Positions 25,749-44,656 of a stretch of DNA of 64,000 nucleotides are shown piece by piece. The notes under the pieces were generated by a model. It worked only from the letters and a program-made list of their open reading frames with translations, ran no database searches and had not been told where the DNA came from. Origin of the DNA: Brugia malayi (Eukaryota; Nematoda; Chromadorea; Rhabditida; Onchocercidae); the NCBI RefSeq assembly GCF_000002995.4, contig NW_025062476.1, positions 12,792,501-12,856,500 on the forward strand. Direction: 5' to 3'. The position numbers were made by a program, and so were the translations under genes. Every line of letters starts with the position of its first letter. The stretch's first letter is position 1.

Positions 25749-27064
25749 ATGTCATCATCATCATCATCATCGTCATCATCACCATCTATTCATCATCTTT
25801 CTGCATTTGTTTTTTGCACATTTTTATTAATGGCTCAAGCTGGTACATGGTTGTCATTCAGTAAGTTTAATTTTTTTTTAAATTTTTCAAAAATTCGAAT
25901 AGTCAAAAAGAAGAGAAGCAAAAAGGAAAATACTTATTATTTAGTGAAATTTGTTGTTTAATTTGATTTATTATTTATTAATTATTTTCATTATTTCAAC
26001 TTAACATTTTGCTATTTAACTTAATTAGTTATTTAGTTAAATGATAAATGATTGTTATCTTAATTAATTAGCATATGCTAATAATATCTTCCTTATTACT
26101 TAAACTTATTTATTTATTAACTTTCATACTGCAGTCATATCTTTTAAGTTAATATCAATTAGTAAAAGAGTTATTTGCTACACTGTTAATTGCTTAATGA
26201 ATTAATTATGCTAATGAAGATAGTAAGTGAGATATGAAATTGAACAAATTAAATAAATTAAATATTTAAAAAAAAAAAAAAAATTTAATACTTTCATCGA
26301 AAAAGTATTTACAGATCAGAAAGCACCTAGTGCTAATGATTTGACACCATATGTAATCACTGATAAAGATTTAACAAGTGTTATGAAAATGTGCAAAGAA
26401 GAAATTGTAAGTTTAACTCTCTTTTTTTTTAAAAAAAAAATTAATTTTTTAATTGATGAATTATTTAATTACTGGATTATATTATGATAATATATAATCG
26501 TGAAATTTCTGGGGGGAAAAAATTAACAAAAATAAATTTGTTAAAATGAATAAATTGAATGAATGTCAGAATGAATTATAAAATGATAAATATATAAAAG
26601 AAGAATTATTGGTGAAATTAATTAGGTAAAAATAATTATTAATGAAAAAGGTAAAGAAACTATTACAGAAAGGGAAAAATAAACAGTAACAGATATAGGA
26701 TTAATAGAGAGAGAGAGAGAGAGAGGGAGAGAGAAGAAAGGAGTATCAAGTTGAAATAAATGTTTTAGTAAAATTTTGGAGAATTTATTTGGCACAAAGT
26801 CTGTGAATTTCTCTTGAATTATAAAAATTATTGACAATTGAGGTTCAAAGAAACTTAAAATAATCGAATATTTGACATATATTTGTCTTATCATTGATTT
26901 AGAAGAGGATATTTTCCTTTTTTTTTTTTTTTTTTTTTTTTTTGAAATAAAAAATCCGAGTGAATATATAATATTTATAGAATATACCAAGGATGATATC
27001 TCGATCAGAACGAAGTTTCGCTGAAATGTGTGCTGCATTATCAGACCTTATTTCTCGAAGATGA
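25749..27064 (+). CDS. small secreted protein, possible peptide precursor
   Basis: Three exons: 25749-25860, 26315-26406, 26981-27064; 95 residues, found by joining exons in phase (1 then 0). I do not recognise the family. Residues 1-12 are a run of ten Ser encoded by TCA/TCG repeats, followed by a hydrophobic stretch (SAFVFCTFLLMAQAG) that looks like a signal peptide core, although a poly-Ser n-region is unusual. The mature part has only two cysteines, in MKMCKEEI and AEMCAALSD, an Arg-rich potential processing site (ISRSER) and a C-terminal SRR. This layout suits a small secreted or neuropeptide-like precursor, but no known peptide motif is visible. An acceptor at 25726-25727 suggests trans-splicing. 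Donors GTAAGT are strong for both introns; the exon 3 acceptor is ATTTATAG. The third exon overlaps spurious reverse-strand frames and is easy to miss. Confidence 0.55.
26706..26735. repeat. GA microsatellite
   Basis: A short (GA)n tract with one GGG interruption, inside intron 2 of the small secreted protein gene. Confidence 0.85.
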
Positions 27065-29092
27065 TAACTATTGATATGATCATTTTTTAGCACAAATAAT
27101 TACAAATGATAAAGAGATATTGCTTGATATAATATTAAAATATCAGTTTTGTGCTTTAAATCATATGAAAGCATATGAAATTATATGTATTTTAAAAAAC
27201 ACTGAAAATTGAACGTTAACAAACAAATAAACAAAACAGAAAAGGTTTTAAAACACAATTTTGAGCAAAGTTTTGTTTAATTTAAATTAATAATTAATTA
27301 AATTAAGGATTTATTTCTCTAACAATATATTCCTTCCTTTTTCTGTTTTTGATAAAATTCTCTTATAAAAAATAAATTTCAGTTAAGTTTTTTTAAAAAA
27401 TATGAAATATCATCAATTACAATCAATTTAATCTTTTCAACTTTGAAAAGTTATTGTTAAGAATGCAATTTAAGAGAATACTCTTTGATTATTTAATTGT
27501 TTCTGCTTATTAATGATCTGACAACAATGATAAGTAATATTAGTCATCATGATAAGTAATATCAATAATGATGACTATAAATTGCTAGATGGAATATTGT
27601 GAAAATAAATGTCAAACTTTTCGAAAACATTTAGACATTGGAAATACTCCAGAAAAAACTTGAAAAAACTTAGCAGACCATTCCGATATTAAATTTTTGA
27701 AATCTGAATATAAACCCATATTCTCTTTACTTATAATTACACTTTTAAACCATAGAATTAAACTGCAATAAAGTCTGAGTAAATGTTGAACGCAAAGTCA
27801 TATCTAGCGTACGTCAAAAATAAGAAAGCAATTAGAAGTAACTTTATAGCTCCCAGAAAAAATTGAAGAGCAAATTCTTTCAAATCTCAAAAACAAAAAC
27901 ATTAAAGATCAAATGTTTGTAACAACCAAAACTATTTGTAATATCATTTTCATAAATTTATACTGCAAATTTTCTTATTACACATAAGAATAGAAGTGTA
28001 TTGTGATAAAATATTCAGAACATATTTTTCAATTTTGGATAGTATTTAAATTTTCCCAGACCTGGTATGCCATCTCATATGCAATCATAATATATTTTTC
28101 GTTTCTTTCTTCAGCTTTTCAGTCAAATAGTAATGCTTTTAGTGATGTAACTGTTCATAATTCCTCAACTATACCACAAATTGAATTCTTAACTCTCTTT
28201 ATTTGCCTTTAATATGTTATTTCACGTTGAATATTCAAATTTGGTCATTTCTCAAACTTTTTCCAGAAAGAAACTTAAAATATTCATGTAAATCAATCGA
28301 AAATTCGTTCATTATTAGGTTAGAAGGGAATACCTAACAGGTGACATCTGAACAAATGACACAAAGGTGACACCCCATTTCACCATTTAACTATTCTATT
28401 TTTCATGTACTTGCACGAGCCATCTTTCACCGACAAAAATTGGAGAGCTCAAATTCGGTATACGATTTTTGGTAAATTCTTAACTAAAATCATTGTGATG
28501 CTAAATTTGAAAATTATTTACTCATTTACTCATTTAATCTGTTTAAATAATTAATGATTAGGTATTCGCTGAATTCGTTACTCAATTAATTTTGTATGGC
28601 ATTACTAGTGAATGGAATGGAGCTAATGATATTAATATATCAACTAATTTAAATATACCAATTAATTGGTCCATTGGTACTTGAAATAATTTAAATCATC
28701 GAGGACCTTGTTCGGATTGTCAGATTTGCTAATAATTTCTTTTCATATTTTTTTTTTTGAAATGAAATATTTTAATTTTTGAAGAATATATATCTCTATA
28801 TAGCTTAACTATGTGCAGATGCAAAAATTGATTGCAGGGAAATTGCTTATAATATTGGCTCTAAGACTGTTTTCATCTATCTGTTGGCTATATATCCGTG
28901 TAACCATTACTGAACTATATTAAGGAATTGATTTTTCCAATATTTCTAGTTAATCAGCTCCTGTGCTAAATATGAATTCAAAGATCCGCATTTTTTAATT
29001 TCTAAATTAGAATTAACTTATTTGAAGTTTAAGGAAGGCGGACTTTCTTAACATGTGTTCAAGCATTTCCATATACTTATGCACATTTTCAT
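27065..29092. other. intergenic, secreted-peptide gene to SEC62
   Basis: 2 kb. An open frame at 28003-28212 exists but has no supporting splice context or family resemblance. Nothing else of note is seen until the repeated acceptor segment at 29094. Confidence 0.5.
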
Positions 29093-29093
29093 A

Positions 29094-29180
29094 TCTCATT
29101 GTTTCATTTTCAGGAAGCCTCATTGTTTCATTTTCAGGAAGACACGTTTTCATATCTCATTGTTTCATTTTCAGGAAGTT
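29094..29180 (+). repeat. three tandem copies of a splice acceptor
   Basis: The segment CTCATTGTTTCATTTTCAG followed by GAAG occurs three times, with AG ends at 29113, 29137 and 29174. Each copy is a good nematode 3' splice site. They lie 93, 69 and 32 bases upstream of the SEC62 ATG and no 5' partner exon is visible, so each could accept a spliced leader. Confidence 0.85.
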
Positions 29181-29205
29181 TTGGTTGCTTTCACAATTAA
29201 TCGTA

Positions 29206-32200
29206 ATGGCAGACCGACGTAAAGGTGGAAGAAAAAAAACCACTGATGTAAGTGCTATTTTGATGATTGTATACATATATATAGTTGATTCATGGATAGA
29301 TTATGGAAATCGATAGTGAACGAATAAGGAATTGAATAAAATCAAGGGATCATTAGTATAATTTTGCCAAGTCATTTGGAATGCTATTTTCCACTGTGGA
29401 TTCTGCCTAAATATCTTTCTTCAATTATGCTAATTTTTTGAATCAAGTCATATTATTTAACGGAAAGTTAAAATATTGCTAAATGGAATAGTTTCACTTG
29501 TTTTTTTTTTTCTTTTTTTTTTTTCAGGGGAATCAAAAGTTGACGAAAGAGGAAGATACTATTGCGCGTTACGTTCGATTCAATTGTCCAACAAAAACAA
29601 CGATGTTTGAAGGCAATGAAGTACATTATTTTACTGGTATTAGTTTCCTTTCCTATTTTTTTTTTTTTTTTTTTGAGAGATTTTTGCAGAATTGGGCAAA
29701 TTCATTTTTATTCTGCAGAGAATAGAAGAACGAAAAAAAAGCGAATGGGAGAATCATACTGTGTTTTATAAAACTGGATCACATGATAGGACACATGATA
29801 AACTGGTTCAGTTCACTTATTTTTAAGTGATTCCGGTTGAGCTTAAATTGTGAACAGTTTAAGGTACAAAAGCAGTTGATACATTGTATGAATCCAAGAA
29901 ATATGGTCATGCAGCGAAAAATGTGAAATTCACTACACGTCAAGCAGCTGTCCTATTTATGCGGTCACTTCTGGAAAAAGGTCTATTTTTCCGAGCAAGG
30001 AAGCTAGTTCCAAAGAAAAAGGACGATAAGAAGGTTGTGTTTAATGTTTATTTAAAGATAACATAATATTTTCATTTTCTGCCTATTTATTTTCGCGATA
30101 CAGTTTGTAAGTTATCGAATATTACAATTTTAGGATCAAAAAGAAAGAGGAGTCGATGTGAGCAAATCACCAAGAAAAAAATCAAGTAAAAACGATCAAG
30201 CTGAAAGAGAAAAAGAAAAGGAAAGAGAGAAACATAAGGAAGAAAAGAAAGAAGAAAGTGATGATAACGACGAAGAGAATGGAAAGGAAAAAGACAAGAA
30301 GAAAGTCAGTTTTTTATTTTAATGCTTACTATGGAATATAATTTACCATTCTCATGTTATATTTCCAGGAAGAGGAAGAGAAGAAAAAGCGTAAAATTAA
30401 ATTAGAGCTTCATCAAGAACAGTCATTTAATGATGCAAACGATGTGTATGTTTGGATTTTCGATCCAACACCTTTATACAAGAAAATTATTGGTGCTCTT
30501 ATGGGTTAGTTTGTCGTTTATTGTTCTAAAACTTAAATTGTGGACAGTTTGAGGTAGAACTTAACGATATCATAGCTGCATACAATTATGAATAAGAGAT
30601 TATTGACTTCTCTTTCTGTTGGTGTTTGGACTTGATCAATATCAAAAAGAAACTCAATTCGGAGTAGGAGAATCAATGTTGGATGTAGGAATTACTATAC
30701 CTTATTCTTGCTTTTTTCTGTTAATTTGCATTATGTTTATCTAGTAATGATATTTAACGCATTTTATTAATGTTTTTTTTTTTTTTTAATCCCATTTAGC
30801 GATGAATAATGTTATTAAGTGAAGGATTATGCGGTTTTTTTTCTTTTCAAATCCTGTTTTATACCTAATTTTGATCTGAAAATATTTTTCGAGACCTTCA
30901 TTTAATAACATTTTTATGCATTTTATAAAAATCATTTTTCTTTTAGTCGTAGAGTGAAGAATAGTGTCTGAGAAGTCATAAATTCAAAAAGAGGAAAACA
31001 AGCATATGGAATGATTCATCATAAATTATTTTAGTACTGGGTACCATTGCGGGTTGTTTATTCCCTCTTTGGCCGATGTGGTTACGTCAAGGCGTTTATT
31101 ATTTATCAGTTTGTGGATTAGCTTGCTTTGGATTGCTCATTGGTGTTGCAGTAGGTAAATTAAATTTTCACTTTTATTCATTTTTATATACTTTTTATTA
31201 GAGAAGAAATTTATAGATTTTTTTTTTTTATACATTTTATTGAATCGTTACAGCTCGGACGATATTATTTGCCATAATCTGGGCAGTGACAATGGGCAAA
31301 CATAAATTGTGGTTATTACCTAATTTAACGGAAGATTGTGGCTTCTTTGAATCATTCCAACCTTGGTATACTTACGAGTATTGCTCAAGTGGTAACGCTG
31401 CAAGTAGTAAGAAAAAAAAACGTGATGGGAAGAAAAAATCAGGCAAGTTTTTTTTTTTTTTTTTTAGTGTAATTTGAATTAGATTCTTATAATAGATGCA
31501 TCGATGTCATATGTTTTTTATTGATCCCAATAATATTTTAGCAATTAAATAATATTTATTTAGATAGCGAAGAACCTTTGGTGAGTGAAAAAGAGATGAA
31601 GAGTGGTGATAGTAGCAGTCAGGCAACTGAAATAAATAAAAAAGTCGGCGAAGAAAAGCAGTCCCGAAGAAAAGAAAGTGGAGATGAAAATGCTGATTTA
31701 GGCAATGGTAATGAAAATGATGAAACAGATGAAGAAGGGGATACTACTTCGGATTCGGATGGTCGAAGCAGTCAGGTTACTAACACTTCATTTTTAAAAT
31801 TTTGTCCTTTTCAAATCTCATAAAGTTTCGCAACTATCAGTGGGAATAGAAAAAAAAAAGATTTCTTCCTGTCATTTCTTCCTAGTTCTCACTATTTATT
31901 TAGCCTGTAGTTACTAAATCGTAATGTTATTTTTAAATCGTATTCTGGATTTTAGTAATAGTTGTCTACATTTTTCAAGATAATGGAAAATTTTTTTGAA
32001 CTGATGATAAGACAATAGGAATAGATAGTGTTGTGAAAAAATCGATCATATTTTTAAGTAAATGACTCATGTACAGATTTTTGCTAAGATTTAATTTCTG
32101 TTTCAGGAAACGAATGGTTCATTAAATAATGGCGCTGATACTGGAAGTGGCGGTAATGGTAGTGATGACCCTAAGATACGGTTAAGACGACGTGCTAGGA

Positions 32201-32235
32201 AAGCAGATGATGATTTCGTACTTGTTCATAAATGA
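29206..32235 (+). CDS. SEC62: SEC62, ER protein translocation subunit
   Basis: Nine exons: 29206-29247, 29528-29636, 29864-30033, 30134-30304, 30369-30504, 31035-31154, 31254-31442, 31564-31775, 32107-32235; 425 residues. SEC62 works with SEC61 and SEC63 in post-translational import into the ER. Clear matches in order: MADRRKGGRKK, VRFNCPTKTTMFEGNEVHYF, a long Lys/Glu-rich linker (exons 4-5), NDVYVWIFDPTPLYKKI, then two membrane segments around FPLWPMWLRQGVYYLSVCG and ARTILFAIIWAVTMGK, followed by the conserved LWLLPNLTEDCGFFESFQPWYT. The C-terminal cytosolic tail is acidic and Ser-rich. Exon 3 uses a TTTAAG acceptor. Intron 7 is best explained by a GC donor (separate entry). The multiple tandem acceptors upstream probably give variable 5' leaders but the same protein. 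Confidence 0.95.
31443..31563 (+). other. GC-AG intron in SEC62
   Basis: Exon 7 ends AAATCAG and is followed by GCAAGT, the textbook GC-AG donor (AG|GCAAGT). Joining G to AT AGC GAA GAA keeps frame into exon 8. The neighbouring GT at 31447 is followed only by T residues and, with the TTTAG acceptor, would give an immediate stop; it could be rescued only by using the next AG (31566-31567). Confidence 0.7.
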
Positions 32236-33531
32236 TTCCGGTGTGATTAAATATTACCTATTTAAATTTATTCTATTCCACTTTTTAACTTCCATATTCC
32301 AGGGATAACACAAAAAAAATAGGATATTGAAAGAGCAAAAGTCATTATTCTTGCAATTTTTCAATTGATATTTAAAGAAAAAAAAATGCTCTAATACTTC
32401 GAAAAGAAGAAGATCAAATTTTTTTGTCTTAAATGATTTGTAAATAGATAAGATTGGATTCTTTCATCAGACTCATCTTAAATGATTAGATATAATTTGG
32501 TTTTTGTGAATCCTCGAGATAATATCCTGTTTTATGTTAAATTCCTTTAAATTTCTTTTAGCTGCCTATTTGTTCTCATAACATTTCCAGTTTGATTGTA
32601 TTCATTTTATATTTTAAAAAAAAAAAAAAGAGTTCAGAGTGTAAAAGAATCTCTTCGTCAATTTTTTTTCCTTCTTGCATGCATAAATTGGTGTTTTTTT
32701 TTCTTTCTTTTGCTATATACTTTTGTTACGGTGTAAATACTGTAATTAAGTGATGCTTTTCAAATAATTCATTTAAGCAAACTTTCTATTTTTAATTTAT
32801 TACATATATGTATATATATTTATGTTGTAGGAATGACTTTTATATATCATATATTCCTGTCATGAATAGATTTTATCACTGATTCTCTTACATGCATGGA
32901 AATGAACGATGAAAGAAAAGTTAGTTTCTTCAGAAGCTAATCTTTCTCAGTAATGTAAACATTAATGACAAATGATTTGATGAATAGTGTACTAATAGAT
33001 GATAAAATAATTATGGTTAGTTTGTTTTTAGAATTATACTAAAGTTTTTTTTTTTTTTTTCTAGTTAAATTTAAGCTTTGTAGATACATTTAGTTAATTT
33101 AATGGTATAATTTTGACTAGTCAATTTCTTTAACAAAATAATTTCTTGTCTTTATTCTAATCCCTTTTCCAAACACTTTTTTTTTTCTAATTTTAATAAA
33201 GCAGAAAATTAATGAAAGGTATGATATTGAATTAATTCATACTGTTTATAGGTATATAGATTTCAAATAAGATAATAATTATGATTAAATTAATTGGGCT
33301 TAATAATATAATTCTTCTTGCTACTGCACATTTTTCAAAGTTTTGCTTTTCTCCAAAAAAAAAAACAAAAAATAAAGATCTAAGTGAGAAGATATTTTCG
33401 AAATTTTATGAACTCTTCATTACAAATAAATATGTAATGCTTTTATTTACAGTTTTTATTTATGATTCAAAATTTCATTTTAATTTTGTTATTTCTTAAT
33501 TTGTTTAAGTAATCAATTATGGTAATTTTAA
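32236..33531. other. convergent intergenic region
   Basis: 1.3 kb between the 3' ends of SEC62 (plus) and a small minus-strand gene. AT-rich, with several A/T runs and no exon seen. An open frame at 33281-33499 looks incidental. Confidence 0.55.
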
Positions 33532-35709
33532 TTACTTTAATTTAGCATTAAGAATAATCGTTTTAGTTGGAATTTGTTGAGCTTTTGCTCGTTGCCAACA
33601 TAATAATGCATTAGCATCATTAATACACCATTGCATACCAACCAATGTATAAATTATAAGGAAACGATCCTGAAATAAATTAAAATATTGTTCGTATTGA
33701 AATTTATACTCTAAACAATGACTGAAGTAAGTATTTAATATATTTTATTATTTTATTTAATATATATATACTTTTTTATCTAATGTATAAAGTTTATATT
33801 ATAAAGTACTAATATATTTTATTGTGATTTTTTCAAGGAAAATACAAAATTTCATACTATATTTTAATATTTTTCAAAAAAAAAAAAGCAAAAAAAAATT
33901 TTGATAAAATAAAATTTGTATTGAAATTTTTACTGCAATTTCTTCATTAGTTTATGTAACATCTATTTTTTCAAAGTTGAAAAATATAATTCAATTCTAT
34001 AAATTATCGTAATTTTAGTAGTAATATTTCTTTTTTTTTTCTCCGCACTACAAAATATCCTTTTAATCCTTCCCACCAATAAGTATGATTGCAAATAAAA
34101 TTAAAAATTTTAATCCTACCAATAAGTATGATAAATAAAATTAAAAAAAATTCAAAACTGTAATATATTTTGTAATATATAAAAATCATAAAAATTTTTG
34201 AAATTAAAAACTTCAAAAATTTCACAAATTCATTCAAAGTAAGTAAATAATTTAGCATAAATTTTGAGTCATTTCATAACTATATAAAAAATTATGTACA
34301 TAAATTGAAAAAAGAATTCCTTTAAAAAAAAAAAAGTGCAAATAATTTATAAAATTAAATATTTGCTTAAATTGCTTTCAATTTTAATTTCAATTTGGAA
34401 GTGTCAAAAAATTTTTTAAATATAAAAAAAGTATGAAACCGTCGCGTTAATTTCACAATTATGACGATATACTAGGATGACTGTTTCACGTTCCGGACGT
34501 AATATTCCGGCGCAGTCTAGAATACTGATTCGATAATTTGACGTACACTTAATCTAAAGCTATTTCTGCTAATTTGAAATATTTGAAATGAAATTACTTT
34601 GTATAACTTATATGATAATTTAATAAACTAATTCTGATGTAAAGCAATTAAATATTAAATGTTTGAAAATGATTGCTCTTATTGTTTTTAAATAATTAAT
34701 TAATTTTTTGGATGATTAATCAAACATAGATTATCTTTTTTAGATTGAAAATTATTGAATTAAGAATTTTAAATAATAGAAATTTCTTTTTTGGTTCTCT
34801 AAGCATTTTTTTTTTTTTTTTTGAAACTTGTTGACAAATCTTATTAGTTAGTTTGTTTACATAACAAACATTTCAACAATTAATGTAATTGTTATCAAAA
34901 TAATTCAATTCACTAAAAACTTTTTTTGCTAAAAAAAAAAGTATAAAAAAGTATTTTAACTAAAAAAAAAAAAGTATTACTTAATAATTTACAAAATCAT
35001 CCAATTATAAATTATGTTAATTAATACTTTATAATTATTAAAATATTCATTAACATTTATCTTGCCTTATAAAGAACAGGGAAATTGCTTGAATTACGTA
35101 GTGTTATTGTTGATGAATCATTTAATTTTAACTGAAAAAATTTTTAAAAATTTGTCCTTCAAATTAATTTACAGTTTTTTTTTTTGTTTTAATAAAAATC
35201 AATATCTAATTTATTTCAAAGAGCTATCAAATTTAACATTTGATATATAATTATCATCAAAAATATTTGCTTTATGTACTAAATTATAAATTTGCTAATC
35301 AGTCAAAAATTAATTACACAATTACTCAGCAATTAATTAAATTAAACTTTTCTCTCTCAGTATTTAACTAAATTAAATTGAATTTTTAACTTCTACAGTC
35401 AATTATTTAATTCTTTTTTTTACAGTCAATTATTTAATTGTTTTATTCAAAAGCAAAATTCATTATTTGTTCGGATAATAATTTAAAATTATCAATTTAT
35501 TCGTATAATTTTTTTTTTTAAATTAGTAAATTAATTCTTATAATTATTACTAAACTAACAGAATCTGTACTTAATTATACTTATTGACATACTTAATATT
35601 AATTGCTTACAGTAATAACTGATGGCAGTACATGAAAACCTGTGTAATTTTGTGGTATCTTTGGAAATTCATCCATACCAAATGATTCAATTGCACCACA
35701 CTCACTCAT
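33532..35709 (-). CDS. unknown 78-residue protein, downstream of thioesterase
   Basis: Two exons on the minus strand: 35709-35611 and 33669-33532. I do not recognise the family. The protein starts MSECGAIESFGMDEFPKIPQ and has one moderately hydrophobic stretch (RFLIIYTLVGMQWC) followed by a basic, Gln-rich end (CWQRAKAQQIPTKT). An acceptor AAATAG lies two bases before the ATG (plus 35712-35713). The thioesterase stop is 405 bases upstream on the same strand, so this could be the second gene of an operon. Alternatively the exon could be the end of a thioesterase isoform: a donor AAAG|GTGTTT in the last thioesterase exon joins this exon in frame. Both readings are compatible with the sequence. 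The donor is GTAAGC and the exon 2 acceptor TTTCAG. Confidence 0.55.
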
Positions 35710-36114
35710 AGCTATTTAAAAAAATAATTTTTAATTGAAAAATTAAATTTTATTTATAATAAAAGAAATAAATGATTTAAACATTTTTTAACTTTATTTA
35801 AATATTTTTCTGTTTTTTAATAAATATTTCCATTTATTATTTGTCATAAAAAAAAAAAAAAAAACGCAAGAAGAATTTTTTGCTATGTAAATTTAATTAT
35901 ACAATAAGATAAATTTTTATTGATACAATAAAAATTTTTAAATGACATTGATCAAATGTATAAATGAAATGAAAAAAGAGATTATACACTGATAAATGAT
36001 AAAATAGATATTAAGACAAAACATGCAAAAAAAAAAAACTATACCTTTTTTTTAATGGAATTATGAATTAATGAGGTTTTCTAAAATATAATACGCCACG
36101 TGTTTTACGTGAAG

Positions 36115-43490
<7,376 letters not shown>

Positions 43491-44562
43491 TATCTCAATG
43501 AAATATGTGAAACTTTTCAATGGTACAATTTATATTATTCATTTTTAAACGATTTCCATTTATAGAATTTTACAAAAGTTTTTTTTTTTCTTTTCTTTTC
43601 TTTTCTTTTCATCGTTTTTTTTTTAAATTTTATTTTGTCATTATTTTTCATTCGTGTGTGGTAAAACGAGAAAAATTTCAAATAAATTACACAAATTACA
43701 AAAAAAAAAAAAAAAAAAAAAAAAAAAGATCCGTTTTCATATCAAAATTAAACTTTGTGCTCATTTATTAAAAAAGAAAAAAAATTAGGAAAAACGAGAA
43801 TTTTGAAATTATAAAGTTAATTCAAAAAATAAATAAATAAATAAAAGATAATTAAATATGAAATTAAATAAATATTTCCATTTTAGCACTCATTTCTTTC
43901 CCACTAATTATTCTCATATTAAAGAATACTTTTCGAAAAAGAATAAATTAGAAAAATTTTGATTTAAATTTTATAAATTAAATTCAAATCAAAAAAAAAA
44001 AAAGCGAATATATTATCAAAGAGTAAATAATAATGTGAAAAGGAGAAAGGCTAATGTAATTTTTAAAATGCTAAACTATAAAAATTTAAGAGTTAACTTT
44101 ATCATTTTATATATCAAATAATTTTTTTCAATTTTTTTTTTTTTTTTTTGAATGAAATATTGAAAATTTATATTATTTTACTAATTATTCATGCACTAAA
44201 GAGCATAAAAATAAAACTTCCTATTTCTTCAAAAAAAAAAAAAAAAAAGAAAAAAGAAGCAACATTTTAAAATTTCAAAACTTAAATAACGTTTAATGCT
44301 TCATTTTAAGTTAATAAATATTCAAAAAAAAAAAAAAAAAAAAGAAAAGGAATGAAATATCATATTTTTTTTTAAAAAAAAAATATATTAATCAATAATA
44401 AACAAACAGAAAAAAAGGAGTGAAATACATTTGCATAAATTACACAAATTACATCTCATTTTAATTTTTGATATATTTTCAAAAAAAAAAAAGGATCATT
44501 TTTTTGAAAAAATATTAATTTAATTATTTCAAAAAAAAAAAAAAAAAAAAGAAAAAGCAAAC

Positions 44563-44656
44563 CATTAGTGATTTGTTGTGATGAATTGAATTTTTTTCCA
44601 AAAATTAGCATAGATTGTGCACTGGAACAATTTATAATATTCAAAAATTTCATCAT
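44563..44656 (-). other. duplicated alternative first exon of thioesterase gene
   Basis: Encodes a 31-residue N-terminus (MMKFLNIINCSSAQSMLIF...) that aligns with the 30-residue exon at 43490-43400 (MKFFKMAIRSGIQSLSIF...). Both share FGKKF and an ITN/LTN end. Both finish with the same boundary, AATG|GTTTGCTTT, in phase 1, so either can splice to exon 2. The DNA identity over the last 68 bases is high. One copy may be used under a different promoter, or one may be dead. Confidence 0.55.

Noticed and set aside
28003..28212. Open frame with a splice-like start (TTCAG) considered as last exon of the small secreted protein gene
   Set aside because: The exon at 26981-27064 joins exon 2 in phase with a proper stop and looks like protein-coding sequence; the 28 kb frame is AT-rich and would need a 1.7 kb intron.
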